Shown here in pieces: positions 9,063 to 18,507 of a stretch of 64,000 bases of DNA. The stretch spans positions 17,019-81,018 of the forward strand of contig CAJCHZ010000019.1 of NCBI GenBank assembly GCA_903970165.1, in the 5' to 3' direction. The stretch's first letter is position 1; each line of letters starts with the position of its first letter. The translations under genes and the position numbers were made by a program. A model generated the notes under the pieces. It was not told the DNA's origin. It did no database searches and worked only from the letters and a program-made list of their open reading frames with translations. Source of the stretch: Betaproteobacteria bacterium. GTDB taxonomy: Bacteria; Acidobacteriota; Terriglobia; Acidiferrales; UBA7541.

Positions 9063-9514
9063 TAGTCCTCAGCAATAAGAGTAACGAGCTCTCCCCCTCG
9101 GGCAATGCGCGTCTTAGAGCCGTTTAAACACGAGGATTTGCCCCCATTCAAAAAATAGATGCGAATCATCGGCAATCCTACTTTAGGCGGATTCCTTACT
9201 TATTTACAGGCCATAGAATCCCGGCAACATTCGGAAACTCGGTTCGGAGCTGACGAAGGCAAGGCTTCGGCCCGGCGGTGCGTGCCGGGCAATTCAAGAT
9301 TATCGTCGAGGATGTTGTTTGCGTGCGCGTTTGCGTGCGTTGTTGAGTAAGGCGCCAGCGAAGTTTGCCCGGATTTCGAGCCCCGGGAGCGTGAACTTCG
9401 CCGCGCTGGCATGGGAGGGTGCAACTGCCTTGCCGCTGATGGCGCCTTGGGAACCCTACGTTTTAAGAGTAGCTCGGCTTTGGGGTGAGATCGGACTCTT
9501 AGGAGGCTCAAGAG
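9063..9514. other. 452-bp intergenic region carrying operator site B and the receptor leader
   Basis: No credible gene is present. It contains the candidate operator at 9175-9192, a GTTTAAAC palindrome near 9122, and a consensus Shine-Dalgarno AGGAGG at 9501-9506, eight bases before the receptor ATG at 9515. The long leader of over 300 bp after site B suggests that other control elements may be present, but I see no recognisable riboswitch. Confidence 0.5.
9175..9192. promoter_or_regulatory. Candidate operator site B
   Basis: ATCCTACTTTAGGCGGAT shares the ATCC-AC-TTA-G-CGGAT framework with sites A and C. It lies 322 bp upstream of the Oar-like receptor start at 9515. Of the three sites it is the most distant from its gene, and two central positions differ from sites A and C. 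Confidence 0.45.
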
Positions 9515-12500
9515 ATGAAAGTGGAAGCGTTTCGCAAAATTGGGTGCCTTTTCGTGCTGCTGGCAGTTGCTGTGCTGGCTCCTCTAGCGAGCGGGCAGAA
9601 CTCGAACACCGGTGAACTCAAAGGCTCCGTATTGGATCCCTCAGGAGCCCTTGTGCCAGGTGTCGTCGTCGCGATCAAGAATGTGGACACCGGCGTCGTG
9701 ACGACGACCACAACCAACCAAGCGGGCTTGTACGACGTCCCATTTTTGACGCCCGGCAAGTACACGGTCAAATTCTTGAAACAAGGTTTTAAGGATTTTA
9801 CCCGCGAAGGCATCATACTTCAGATAGAGACTCAGCAAGTTGACGCTACACTGCAGATTGGCGCGGCCACCGAAGAAGTCATAGTGAATTCGGCCGGGCC
9901 GTTAGTCGAAACAGAAACCACCTCGCAGCACCTGGATTTAAATACCCAGGCGGTGGCAACCGCGCCCATCGTTGGCACGGATTGGCGAGCCGATTTGACG
10001 CAGCTGATTCCCGGAGTGAACGCCGGCGGAGGAGCCGGCGAAGCGGACGGCCAGTCGATTGGGGTAAACGGCACGCAGTCTTACAACGTCATATTCCTTA
10101 CAGACGGATCGTCGGCGACGGCTCCAAGAGATTTTAATAGCAGCAACTTCTACCCTCCGATCGATTCTATTTCCGAGGTCAGCATCAACTCGGGAAATGC
10201 TCCCGCGGAATACGGCAATGGCCTCACGTCCATCAACTTGATCACCAAATCCGGAACGAACCAGTGGCACGGCAGCGCCTATGAGTTTGTGCAGAACACT
10301 GCGTTCAACGCGCGCGGCTTCTACAACCACACGGGCACAAAGGCCGTGGAACACTGGAACAACTATGGCGGCAGTGTGGGCGGGCCAATTCTGAAGAACA
10401 AGCTGTTCTTCTTCTTCAACTACCAGCGGAATCCTTCGTCGGCACCGACCGGAGGAAACTACTCGTACCCAACGGCCGCGATGCAAGCTGGAGATTTCTA
10501 CGGGATTACCGGCTCGACGGGCGCTGCGTTTAACGCCGCTGGCGTTCTTCAAGCTACCTACGATCCTGTGGCGTTAAAGCTGCAGAGTTATTTTCCAGCG
10601 GCGACCGCGCCGGGATGGGTTGCCGGTTGCCCGGGCCCGGCCAATGTGGGGCCGGGCGTCGCGCAAACTTGCCCGACCACCAACAACTACGTGTTCAGCG
10701 GTTCAAGTCCGAATCTTTCCACCTGGTACACGGGCAGGGCGGACTACAACATTAACGACAAGCAAAAGCTATCGTTCACCTTTAACTATTATCCGAACAC
10801 GGTCTCGTATGTACCGGCGGATCCCCTCTTTCCCAACGACGCGACGTCCTACTCGCAGGGCAACAACTACAATCTGACCGGACAACTGACGCATGTCTGG
10901 ACGATCTCGAACAATTTGCTGAACGAGTTTCGCGTCGGCGCAAGCCGCGAGCTGGACAAGTATGTCCCACCCTCACTGGGCAAGAACGACCCAACGACAA
11001 TTGGCCTTGAGCCGACTTACGGGACCAATGCTCCGGACAACGTATTTCCGAAGATCTCCATTGACGCCGGAGCGGGCGTCGGGTGCATCGCTCTGGGAGC
11101 CGGCTGCGGCGAGAATGGGAACATTGATGCCGTGCTCGGCGAAGGCGTTTACAACGTTTCCGACGTGCTGACGTTGATTCACGGACGGCATACGATCAAG
11201 GTCGGCGGCGAATACGACCGGATCTACCAGAACTATACGAACTGGGGCGACATCAGCTCCGGCAATTTCGAATTCAACGGCAGCGTTACGGGCATTCCGT
11301 ATGCGGACTTTCTGGCCGGCGATGTTTACGGCTGGTATGTGTACAACTCCGACCCGACCAGCGCGCACACTTTTCAGACCGCATTGTTTGCCAGCGACGA
11401 TCTGAAGCTAACCCGAAAACTGACGCTGAACTTTGGTTTGCGCTGGCAAGTGCAGGGCGGCTGGGGCGTGAACCACAACCTGTTTGGCAACTATGATCCG
11501 AATCTGCCCAACACGGCGGATGGCGGAGCATTCAAAGGCGCCATCCTCTTCGGTGGCCAGAGCGACACCGCCTTTGGGGGAACCATCGGCAATCTCAACA
11601 ATATCGAGAACACGAGATACAAGGAGTTCGGGCCGCGCGTCGGAGTAGCGTGGGCGCCGCGAGATAAATGGTCCGTGCGAGCAAGTTGGGGTGTCTTCGA
11701 TGCGCCACGCGATGCGGAAAATTTTACGGACGGAGCGCTAGGCCTGGGCTTCAATCCGCATGGCAGCCTGGGCTATACCAACGGAGTGGCCGCATTCCAA
11801 TTGGCCTCGGGACCTCCGGCTGGCTCCGTGGTGTTCCCGACGCTGGCAACGCTTTCACCCGAGATACAGAACTTCAACTCGGCGGAGTATTACCCGCGAA
11901 CCATCCCCATCACTTACGTGCAGCAGTTCCTGTTCAGCGTGCAGCATGAACTTCCGGCGGGCGTTTTGGTGGACACCAGCTATGTCTACACCCGAGGGAC
12001 GAACCTGAATTTTGCCACGGACATCAACCAGGCGCTGCCGGGCTCGTTTAGTTGCACGACTTACAATTGCGGAAATCCCAATCCGGTGTTCAACGCGATC
12101 ACGGCGCAAATCTATGACGGCTGGTCGAACTACAACGCTTTCCAGCTGCGCCTGCAAAAACGGGCGTCTTACGGCCTCACCTTCCTCTTTAACTATGCGC
12201 TGTCGAAGTCGCTCGATACCGGAACAGGTAATGGACATGGATCGGGCATAGACGCCTATCAGGATGCCTATCACCCGATAGCGAACTACGGTTTGTCGGA
12301 CTTCAACTCGACGAATACGCTGGTCGGGCAAGTGCTCTACGAACTTCCGTTCGGAGCGGGCAAGCAATTTGCCTTACACGGCGTTGCTGACGAAATTGCC
12401 GGCGGCTGGCGCCTCTCCTCGCTGTTCCAATGGCATTCGGGCGTCCCGTTCACGCCGGTGGTTGAGAGTTCCATTGCGGACGGCGTCGACCCGGGCCTGA

Positions 12501-12880
12501 CGCCCTCCTTCAACGCGGGGTCGCTGTTGTATCCGAACCTCGTTGGCAATCCTCACGTGTCGAATCCTTCTGTCAACGAGTGGTTCAACACGGCGGCTTT
12601 CGCGGCTCCCACGTCCGGGACATTTGGCAACCTCGGACGTAACACATTATATGGACCGGGCTTCTCCAACGTGAACTTAAGCATTGCGAAAAACTTCCGT
12701 CTGCCAAGGGAAGGTATGAGCCTCGAGTTCCGGGCGGATGCCTATGATCTCTTTAACCACACCAACTACCACAATCCAAACGCGGCTCTTGGCGCCTCTG
12801 ACTTTGGAGAGATTACTGACTCCGCGGGCTATGTGGCGACGCTGCGCGTGCTTCAGTTGGGCTTGCACTTCCGGTTCTGA
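9515..12880 (+). CDS. TonB-dependent receptor, Oar-like, with carboxypeptidase-regulatory-like N-terminal domain
   Basis: 1121 residues beginning with a signal peptide (MKVEAFRKIG, hydrophobic core, SGQ). A carboxypeptidase-regulatory-like domain (residues about 30-115, GSVLDPSGALVPGV and GLYDVPFLTPGKYTV) is followed by a plug region (about 120-240) and a large outer-membrane beta-barrel that ends in the aromatic C-terminus LHFRF. Typical Oar-family phrases are present, such as NLITKSGTNQWHGSAYEF and GGPILKNKLFFFFNYQR. Such acidobacterial receptors are expanded next to polysaccharide genes and are thought to import large oligosaccharides with TonB/ExbBD energy. No ligand is proven; the GH35 and GH53 neighbours point to galactan fragments. 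The AGGAGG at 9501 fixes the start. Confidence 0.93.
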   Translation: MKVEAFRKIGCLFVLLAVAVLAPLASGQNSNTGELKGSVLDPSGALVPGVVVAIKNVDTGVVTTTTTNQAGLYDVPFLTPGKYTVKFLKQGFKDFTREGIILQIETQQVDATLQIGAATEEVIVNSAGPLVETETTSQHLDLNTQAVATAPIVGTDWRADLTQLIPGVNAGGGAGEADGQSIGVNGTQSYNVIFLTDGSSATAPRDFNSSNFYPPIDSISEVSINSGNAPAEYGNGLTSINLITKSGTNQWHGSAYEFVQNTAFNARGFYNHTGTKAVEHWNNYGGSVGGPILKNKLFFFFNYQRNPSSAPTGGNYSYPTAAMQAGDFYGITGSTGAAFNAAGVLQATYDPVALKLQSYFPAATAPGWVAGCPGPANVGPGVAQTCPTTNNYVFSGSSPNLSTWYTGRADYNINDKQKLSFTFNYYPNTVSYVPADPLFPNDATSYSQGNNYNLTGQLTHVWTISNNLLNEFRVGASRELDKYVPPSLGKNDPTTIGLEPTYGTNAPDNVFPKISIDAGAGVGCIALGAGCGENGNIDAVLGEGVYNVSDVLTLIHGRHTIKVGGEYDRIYQNYTNWGDISSGNFEFNGSVTGIPYADFLAGDVYGWYVYNSDPTSAHTFQTALFASDDLKLTRKLTLNFGLRWQVQGGWGVNHNLFGNYDPNLPNTADGGAFKGAILFGGQSDTAFGGTIGNLNNIENTRYKEFGPRVGVAWAPRDKWSVRASWGVFDAPRDAENFTDGALGLGFNPHGSLGYTNGVAAFQLASGPPAGSVVFPTLATLSPEIQNFNSAEYYPRTIPITYVQQFLFSVQHELPAGVLVDTSYVYTRGTNLNFATDINQALPGSFSCTTYNCGNPNPVFNAITAQIYDGWSNYNAFQLRLQKRASYGLTFLFNYALSKSLDTGTGNGHGSGIDAYQDAYHPIANYGLSDFNSTNTLVGQVLYELPFGAGKQFALHGVADEIAGGWRLSSLFQWHSGVPFTPVVESSIADGVDPGLTPSFNAGSLLYPNLVGNPHVSNPSVNEWFNTAAFAAPTSGTFGNLGRNTLYGPGFSNVNLSIAKNFRLPREGMSLEFRADAYDLFNHTNYHNPNAALGASDFGEITDSAGYVATLRVLQLGLHFRF

Positions 12881-13012
12881 CGATTGCGGTTGCCCATGCC
12901 GTGGCGTGCGGAAGGCCTTTGTTGGTTTCTCCGCACGCCGCACCCCCTTGCCTTTGACTCTGTCGCCCACTCGTTTTTCTGAGGGTTGATTTTAAATGGT
13001 TTAGAGTCAGTG

Positions 13013-13076
13013 TAAGTTGATTAGAATCAGCACTTACACCATGGCTTATCGGTGTTGATTCTAAATCGTTTATGCG
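13013..13076. repeat. 64-bp repeated element with inverted half-sites (copy 1)
   Basis: This stretch aligns without gaps to 24392-24455 (47 of 64 identical by my count). Each copy carries two inverted half-sites with starts 31 bp apart: TTAGAATCAGCAC (13021-13033) and GTGTTGATTCTAA (13052-13064), followed by CTAAATCGTTTA. The 10-bp core between the arms is not conserved while the arms are, as expected for a protein-binding element. It sits about 120 bp before the TPR gene. Confidence 0.6.
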
Positions 13077-13191
13077 TACGGCCTCGAACTGCCCGGTGAG
13101 GTTCCTTGCAGTTCCCACCGCCGCGATGCGCATGTTTTATGATGGCGGAGAGCTATCATTAATAACGAGACGGTGAGAAGCTTCTTACGAC

Positions 13192-14514
13192 TTGCCGTGG
13201 ATTTCTAGCGCTAAGCTTGCTTCGCAAAGGATTGATCCTCAAATTACTGCCCTGCTCAAACCCGCGAACCCCTCTGTTCAGAGACGAATCCTGTTACTGA
13301 ATTGTAGAGGGCCTTTCTGCGTTGGCCTTTTTATTTTGGTTTGGCTGGTTTTTGCGAGTGCGTTTGCCGCTTTCGCGGCGCAGAACGCCTCCCCCGGTTC
13401 TGCCGAGGTTCGCGAACACCTGCGAAAGGCGTTTGAATTTCTCAAGGCCAACGATGCGAATTCCGCGGTGAAAGAGTTCGATGCGGTGCTGGCACTCGAT
13501 CCCAAGAACTCCGAGGCGTACGCAAATCTGGGGGTGATCGCCTTTGTCCAGCGGGATTACCCGAACGCTGCCCAATACCTGCGCAAGGCCCTGGCGATTG
13601 ATCCCTCCTTGGTGAAGACGGAAGCTCTTTTGGGGATTTGTGAACGAAGGATGGGACAGGCTTCCGGGCAGGCGCTCCTCGAGAAAACGTTTCCTAAACT
13701 GAAAGACAAGAAGCTGCAAATCCAGGTGGGTATGGAACTGGCTGGAATCTATTACCAGCAGGGCAATCTCGACCGCGCCTCTTCCGTGATGCGCGAGCTG
13801 GTGGAGATCGATCCTGACAACGTCGAGATTTTGTACCTGGCACAGCAGATTTATTCCGATCTGGCCGACGACACATTGAACAAACTGGCGATCCTTGCGC
13901 CAGGTTCGGCACGCATGCAACAGGTGATTGCGGAGCGGCTCATCAACGCCGGCGATTTGAAGGGCGCCATCGAACACTACAGGAAGGCGCTCGAAATCGA
14001 TCCGCGTCTGCCGGGGATTCGCTACGAATTGGGCGAGGCGATTCTGGAATCCGCGCAAACCGATCCCGCGGCGCAAGCAGATGCCCAGAAAGAGTTTGAA
14101 GAGGCCATAAAAAGGGAGGGAGACAGCGCAAGAATAGAATGCCAGCTCGCAAAAATTGCGTTTCTTCATTCGGATATGGAGCAAGCGCTGGCTCACTACA
14201 ATCGCGCCTATGCCTTAAACCCCGGGGAAGTCGAAGCGCAAATGGGCTTGGCAAAACTCCTCACGATGGCAAACAAGTCGGAAGAGGCATTAAAATACCT
14301 GCACATGGCTGTGCAATCCGATCCGCTGAACTCCGAAGCACATTACCGGCTTGCCGGTCTTTGCAGAAAGCTTGGGCTGACGGATGAGGCGGAAAAGGAA
14401 CTGCGGCTTTTCCAGGAAATCAAGCAGACCAAGGATCGCGTGAAAGAGCTATACCGGCAGATGAACAAGACAACGAAGGATCAGGACGACCAATTATCCG
14501 ATGCCAAGCCATAG
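13192..14514 (+). CDS. Tetratricopeptide-repeat protein, membrane-anchored or secreted
   Basis: 440 residues in the longest frame, which opens with TTG; no ATG or GTG is available before the hydrophobic segment, so the exact start is uncertain. A hydrophobic helix at about residues 42-62 (VGLFILVWLVFASAFAAFAA) acts as signal or anchor. The rest is a run of about 9-10 TPR units (for example AYANLGVIAFVQRDYPNAAQYL and AIEHYRKALEIDPRLPGIRY) and a charged tail. TPR arrays mediate protein-protein contacts and have no catalytic site. It lies between an Oar-like receptor and a galactanase lipoprotein, a frequent arrangement in acidobacterial carbohydrate loci, where it may help organise envelope complexes; that role is inferred. 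Confidence 0.85.
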   Translation: MPWISSAKLASQRIDPQITALLKPANPSVQRRILLLNCRGPFCVGLFILVWLVFASAFAAFAAQNASPGSAEVREHLRKAFEFLKANDANSAVKEFDAVLALDPKNSEAYANLGVIAFVQRDYPNAAQYLRKALAIDPSLVKTEALLGICERRMGQASGQALLEKTFPKLKDKKLQIQVGMELAGIYYQQGNLDRASSVMRELVEIDPDNVEILYLAQQIYSDLADDTLNKLAILAPGSARMQQVIAERLINAGDLKGAIEHYRKALEIDPRLPGIRYELGEAILESAQTDPAAQADAQKEFEEAIKREGDSARIECQLAKIAFLHSDMEQALAHYNRAYALNPGEVEAQMGLAKLLTMANKSEEALKYLHMAVQSDPLNSEAHYRLAGLCRKLGLTDEAEKELRLFQEIKQTKDRVKELYRQMNKTTKDQDDQLSDAKP

Positions 14515-14569
14515 AGCTTTCCCGACCTGCCGGTTGTTCCGCTTCTGCTTCTTAGCCGTGCCCCGCCCA

Positions 14570-14587
14570 CTCCAACCTTAGTCGGAT
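14570..14587. promoter_or_regulatory. Candidate operator site C
   Basis: CTCCAACCTTAGTCGGAT is identical to site A (6502-6519) at 17 of 18 positions, and the identity continues with TT/TTG immediately downstream. It lies 113 bp before the GTG start of the GH53 lipoprotein. Confidence 0.5.
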
Positions 14588-14700
14588 TGCCTTCGTTCAT
14601 CAGGCAGATAGATTCGTTCCATCCATTTCGTTGAGGATGTGAGAAGAACCAGATCGAGGTCGACCTCCCGCTGGCCCGCTCTCGAGGAGCAAGGAGAAAA

Positions 14701-17265
14701 GTGCCTGCGAAACTGCGCGCTGTTTCTTGTTGGATTCTCACGGCTCTCGGCGTGTGGTGTGTCTGCGGTTGCGGTGGCGGCTCCTCAACGATCACGCCCC
14801 CACCTCCGAACATTGCTCCCCCTACGATTTCCAAAGCATTCGGTGCCGTCAGCGTGGCCCTGAACGCAGCGACCACGCTGACCTTCACCCTTTCCAACCC
14901 CAACGCCAGCAGCTCACTGAGCGGAGTGGGCTTCCGTGATGCGCTGCCAGCGGGCCTCGTTATTTCTACGCCAAATGGGGTTACCGGCAGTTGCGGAGGC
15001 GGAACGATTACTGCGACGGCCGGCTCGACCAGCGTTGCGTTTTCGGGAGCAACGCTTGCCGCCAATGCTTCCTGCAACTTCGCGGTCAATGTGACGGGGA
15101 CGAGCGCAGGCCTGCAAAACAACGTCACGGGCGCGGTGACTTCGACGGAGGGAGGAAACGGAAAAACGGCCACCGCCAGTATCACGGTGGTCGAACCTAG
15201 CCAGCAGCCGGCGGAACCCACGGACATCACGCCGATCAACGGCGAGGTCTACTACGTTTTGAATCAGCTCAGCGGTTTGCAGGCCGACCTCAACAATAAT
15301 TCGACCACCGTCGGCGACCATATCCTCGAGAACCAGCGCATCTTCACGGACCTTAGCCAAAGATGGGCGTTCACGAGCTTGGCGGGAGGGGTTTGGAAAA
15401 TCAGCAATCTCGCGAATCAGTTTTGTCTCGATTCGGCCAGCAGCGGCGGCGTAACCTACGTTGTGCAGAACGCCTGCGCGACCATCGCGACGCAGCAGTG
15501 GATTTTGTCTTCTACCGGCGACGGCTACTACGCGATCTCGAACAAAAGTACGGGTCTGCTAATCGATCTCTACCAGGGCGCGCTGGCCGCAGGCACCGTT
15601 CTGGACCAGACCGCGCTCGCGGGCAGCGCCACACAGAGCCAGCAATGGTTGCTGCGCCCCGCGTTTTTCCGTGGGATTGACAATGCGCTATTGGAAAAGC
15701 AGGAGGCGGCCCGTGCTGCGGCGGGCTTGTCCTGGTGGAACGATGCGGGCCAGCCACTGGATGTGCTGGCCATTCTGAAAAACCACGGCGTTAACATGGT
15801 GCGCCTGAGGCCGACCTCCGTGCCGCCTTACGCCAACGCATCGCAATCGGGTTGCGCGGGCAACGCTTGCTACGCGGAAACGGAAGCGCAGGATCTGGAC
15901 CTTGCAAAGCGCGCCAAGAATCTTGGCATGAGCGTCGAACTTACCTTGCTCTTCGATGGCGGCAGCTCTACCAGTGTTCCAGCGGCGTGGGCCAGCGACA
16001 CTCTCGCGCAACTGGAGACGGACGTCTACAACTACGTCAAAGCCGAGTTAGAGACATACCGAAAGGCTGGAACGATGCCCGACCTGGTTTCGATTGGCAA
16101 CGAGGTGGATACCGGATTTCTCGGATCCATCGGAAGCCCGACGGGCGCGGATTTCAGCGGTTTTGCCGGGATACAGATACAAGCCATGCAGGCTGTGAAA
16201 GATGCGGCCGCTGACACGACGATTGGCGCCGCGATTCCGCCGCCGCTGACCTGCATTCACATCACTCCGGCATGGGACATCAGTCAATTCTTCGCGCTCG
16301 TGAATCAGAACAACATTCCCTATGATGCGATTTGCCACAGCTACTACCCGATTTTTCACGGACCCTTGACGGATGCGCAGGCCGCGGCGACCAACCCAGG
16401 CGACAAGCCCGTGGAGCAGAACGTGCTCGTGGCGGCCGCCAATAACCTCGGCAAACCTATCTTTATCGTCGAAGCCGGCGAACATTACGAAAATGGCTTC
16501 GATGCAAACGATCCCTGGTATGCTCCGCCGAGTGTCACGTTACAGCGCCAATTCCTGATTGATCTGCAAGACGTGCAAAAAGGCTTGCCGAATAATCTCG
16601 GTATGGGTGTCGAATACTGGAATCCCGCCGGCGTGAACATTCCGAAGTTGAGCGGCGGCTTCATCAACGGCGATAATTCGCAGGATGCCATCTTCACGTG
16701 GAACGGTCTGACGCTATTCGACAATGCGGACACTTCGGGAATCACCAACGTGCAAGCCGCAAATTATTCCACTACGCTTGCCGGGCTTGACGCGCTGGGC
16801 GGCAAACTCGACCCGACATTGAGCTACAAGTTTGTCAACCGCAGCAGCGGAATGATTTTGTCGGTGTTTCAAGGCTCGACCGCCGCTGGGGCCATGCTGG
16901 ATGCGGAGGCCAGCACCGGAAATCCTACACTGAGCCAGCAGTGGAGCATTACCGGCAACAATGACGGCTATTTTCAAATCGCGAGCCTTAATCCGGGAGC
17001 CGGAAACACAATCAATGTGCTGGACGACTCGGGCGGTTCGCTAATGAACGGAAACTTTATTATTCAATCGTCCGCCGGCAGCGCGCAGGAACTGGAATGG
17101 AACGTTGTGTCCATCGGGGGCGGCTATTTCAGCTTTGTGAATCGCGCCAGTGGTCTGGTGCTGGACATGCATGGCGGCGTTGGTGCGCAAGCCGGGTTTG
17201 CAGTACAAGAGCCGCAAAGCAGCAGCACGTTGACTCAACAATGGCAAATCGTTCCGGTTCACTAA
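14701..17265 (+). CDS. Arabinogalactan endo-beta-1,4-galactanase, GH53, multidomain lipoprotein
   Basis: 854 residues from a GTG preceded by AAGGAG four bases upstream. The N-terminus is a lipoprotein signal (hydrophobic stretch, then a VCGCGGG lipobox), followed by a Pro/Thr linker and a beta-sandwich domain rich in Ser/Thr (residues about 40-165). A ricin-type beta-trefoil (CBM13-like, about 180-320, with two QQW motifs) precedes the catalytic barrel (about 325-700). The GH53 acid/base is Glu468 in SIGNEV and the nucleophile Glu591 in FIVEAGE. A second ricin-like trefoil closes the protein (about 710-854). GH53 enzymes cleave internal beta-1,4-galactosyl bonds of type I arabinogalactan and pectic galactan. 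The lipoprotein signal suggests outer-membrane attachment. It is followed 29 bp later by a second GH53 gene, probably co-transcribed. Confidence 0.9.
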   Translation: MPAKLRAVSCWILTALGVWCVCGCGGGSSTITPPPPNIAPPTISKAFGAVSVALNAATTLTFTLSNPNASSSLSGVGFRDALPAGLVISTPNGVTGSCGGGTITATAGSTSVAFSGATLAANASCNFAVNVTGTSAGLQNNVTGAVTSTEGGNGKTATASITVVEPSQQPAEPTDITPINGEVYYVLNQLSGLQADLNNNSTTVGDHILENQRIFTDLSQRWAFTSLAGGVWKISNLANQFCLDSASSGGVTYVVQNACATIATQQWILSSTGDGYYAISNKSTGLLIDLYQGALAAGTVLDQTALAGSATQSQQWLLRPAFFRGIDNALLEKQEAARAAAGLSWWNDAGQPLDVLAILKNHGVNMVRLRPTSVPPYANASQSGCAGNACYAETEAQDLDLAKRAKNLGMSVELTLLFDGGSSTSVPAAWASDTLAQLETDVYNYVKAELETYRKAGTMPDLVSIGNEVDTGFLGSIGSPTGADFSGFAGIQIQAMQAVKDAAADTTIGAAIPPPLTCIHITPAWDISQFFALVNQNNIPYDAICHSYYPIFHGPLTDAQAAATNPGDKPVEQNVLVAAANNLGKPIFIVEAGEHYENGFDANDPWYAPPSVTLQRQFLIDLQDVQKGLPNNLGMGVEYWNPAGVNIPKLSGGFINGDNSQDAIFTWNGLTLFDNADTSGITNVQAANYSTTLAGLDALGGKLDPTLSYKFVNRSSGMILSVFQGSTAAGAMLDAEASTGNPTLSQQWSITGNNDGYFQIASLNPGAGNTINVLDDSGGSLMNGNFIIQSSAGSAQELEWNVVSIGGGYFSFVNRASGLVLDMHGGVGAQAGFAVQEPQSSSTLTQQWQIVPVH

Positions 17266-17294
17266 CGCGATATGCAAGACGAGGTGCGACGCCA

Positions 17295-18347
17295 ATGAAA
17301 AACATGCAAAGCGCGGTTCTCCTTCTTCCGCTCTTTCTGCTGCTTTTTCTTTCCCAATCTGAACCTCTGCGCGCACAGGAATACGCCGTGGGCGCCGATC
17401 TCTCCTTTCTCAAACAAGCCGAAGACGGCGGAAAAGTTTTCAAGGACAACGGAGAAGCCAAACCGGGGCTTGTCATCTTCAAAGACCATGGTTACAACTG
17501 GATCCGGCTGAGGCTTTTCCATACTCCGACGGAGCTTCCGAACAATCTGGAATACACGATTGCCCTTGCGAAAGCGGCAAAGAAGCTTGGATTTCACCTC
17601 CTCCTGGATTACCACTATTCGGACACTTGGGCTGATCCCGGCAAGCAATTTACTCCCAAAGCTTGGGAAGGGATGTCGCACGCTCAGCTGGTCAAAGCCG
17701 TTTTCGAATACACGAAGCAGACCATTGCGGCTTTCCGCGAAGCCGACGTCCTGCCGGACATGGTGCAGGTCGGAAACGAAGTGATTAACGGAATGATTTG
17801 GCCGGACGGCAAACTGCCCGGCAATTGGGATCATTTTGCCGATCTCGTAAAGGCAGGCATCGCCGGAGTCGAAGCTGGAAAAGGAGAAGATTCGCGCCCG
17901 CGCATTATGATTCACATTGACCGGGGAGCCGACAAAGTCCGCACCAAGGAATTCTTTGACAGGCTCAATACCTATCACGTGAATTACGACTTGATCGGCC
18001 AGTCCTATTACCCGTGGTGGCACGGCAGCTTGAACGATCTACGCGAGAACATGCTCTTCATGGCTACCGAATACAAGAAGGACATCATCGTCGTGGAAGC
18101 CGCCTATAACTGGATGCCCACCGAGTATACGAAACGTCCGCCACCGTTCCCCGAAACTCCCGAAGGACAGAAGCAATTCCTGGAAGAGGTAAATCGAATC
18201 GTGCAGGAGACGCCAAACGGCCTGGGTAAGGGAGTCTTCTGGTGGGAGCCTGCGGTGACCGGCACGCTTGGTTCTCGTGGTTTTTTTGATGACCACGGCA
18301 GCGCTCTCCCCGTGATCACCGTATTCGACAAGTTCACGCGCCACTGA
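17295..18347 (+). CDS. Arabinogalactan endo-beta-1,4-galactanase, GH53, compact secreted form
   Basis: 350 residues from ATG 17295; the longer frame from 17097 only overlaps the previous gene. A signal peptide (MKNMQSAVLLLPLFLLLF, then LRAQ) leads straight into the catalytic barrel without accessory domains. Glu162 in VQVGNEV is the expected acid/base and Glu268 in IIVVEAAY the nucleophile. YAVGADLSFLKQAE at the N-terminus and GKGVFWWEPAV near the end are GH53 hallmarks. The protein has the usual single-domain size for the family, unlike its large lipoprotein neighbour, so the pair may work in different compartments (surface versus periplasm). Confidence 0.93.
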   Translation: MKNMQSAVLLLPLFLLLFLSQSEPLRAQEYAVGADLSFLKQAEDGGKVFKDNGEAKPGLVIFKDHGYNWIRLRLFHTPTELPNNLEYTIALAKAAKKLGFHLLLDYHYSDTWADPGKQFTPKAWEGMSHAQLVKAVFEYTKQTIAAFREADVLPDMVQVGNEVINGMIWPDGKLPGNWDHFADLVKAGIAGVEAGKGEDSRPRIMIHIDRGADKVRTKEFFDRLNTYHVNYDLIGQSYYPWWHGSLNDLRENMLFMATEYKKDIIVVEAAYNWMPTEYTKRPPPFPETPEGQKQFLEEVNRIVQETPNGLGKGVFWWEPAVTGTLGSRGFFDDHGSALPVITVFDKFTRH

Positions 18348-18507
18348 AGCAGCTTTCAGGACTCCAAAAACCGCGCCGCTCGAATCCAAAAATTTCTTTT
18401 GCCGTTTCAGAAAGCGCTTGTGTAAGGTGAATGCAACCTTTACCTTAGCCGCTCCGTTCTTGCCCCTTGGTCTTCAGCACGAGCAGGGAACAAGCCGGCT
18501 CCGTAAA

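Noticed and set aside
9121..9128. GTTTAAAC palindrome as a regulator site
   Set aside because: An isolated 8-bp AT-rich palindrome without a second copy near a start; too weak to call.
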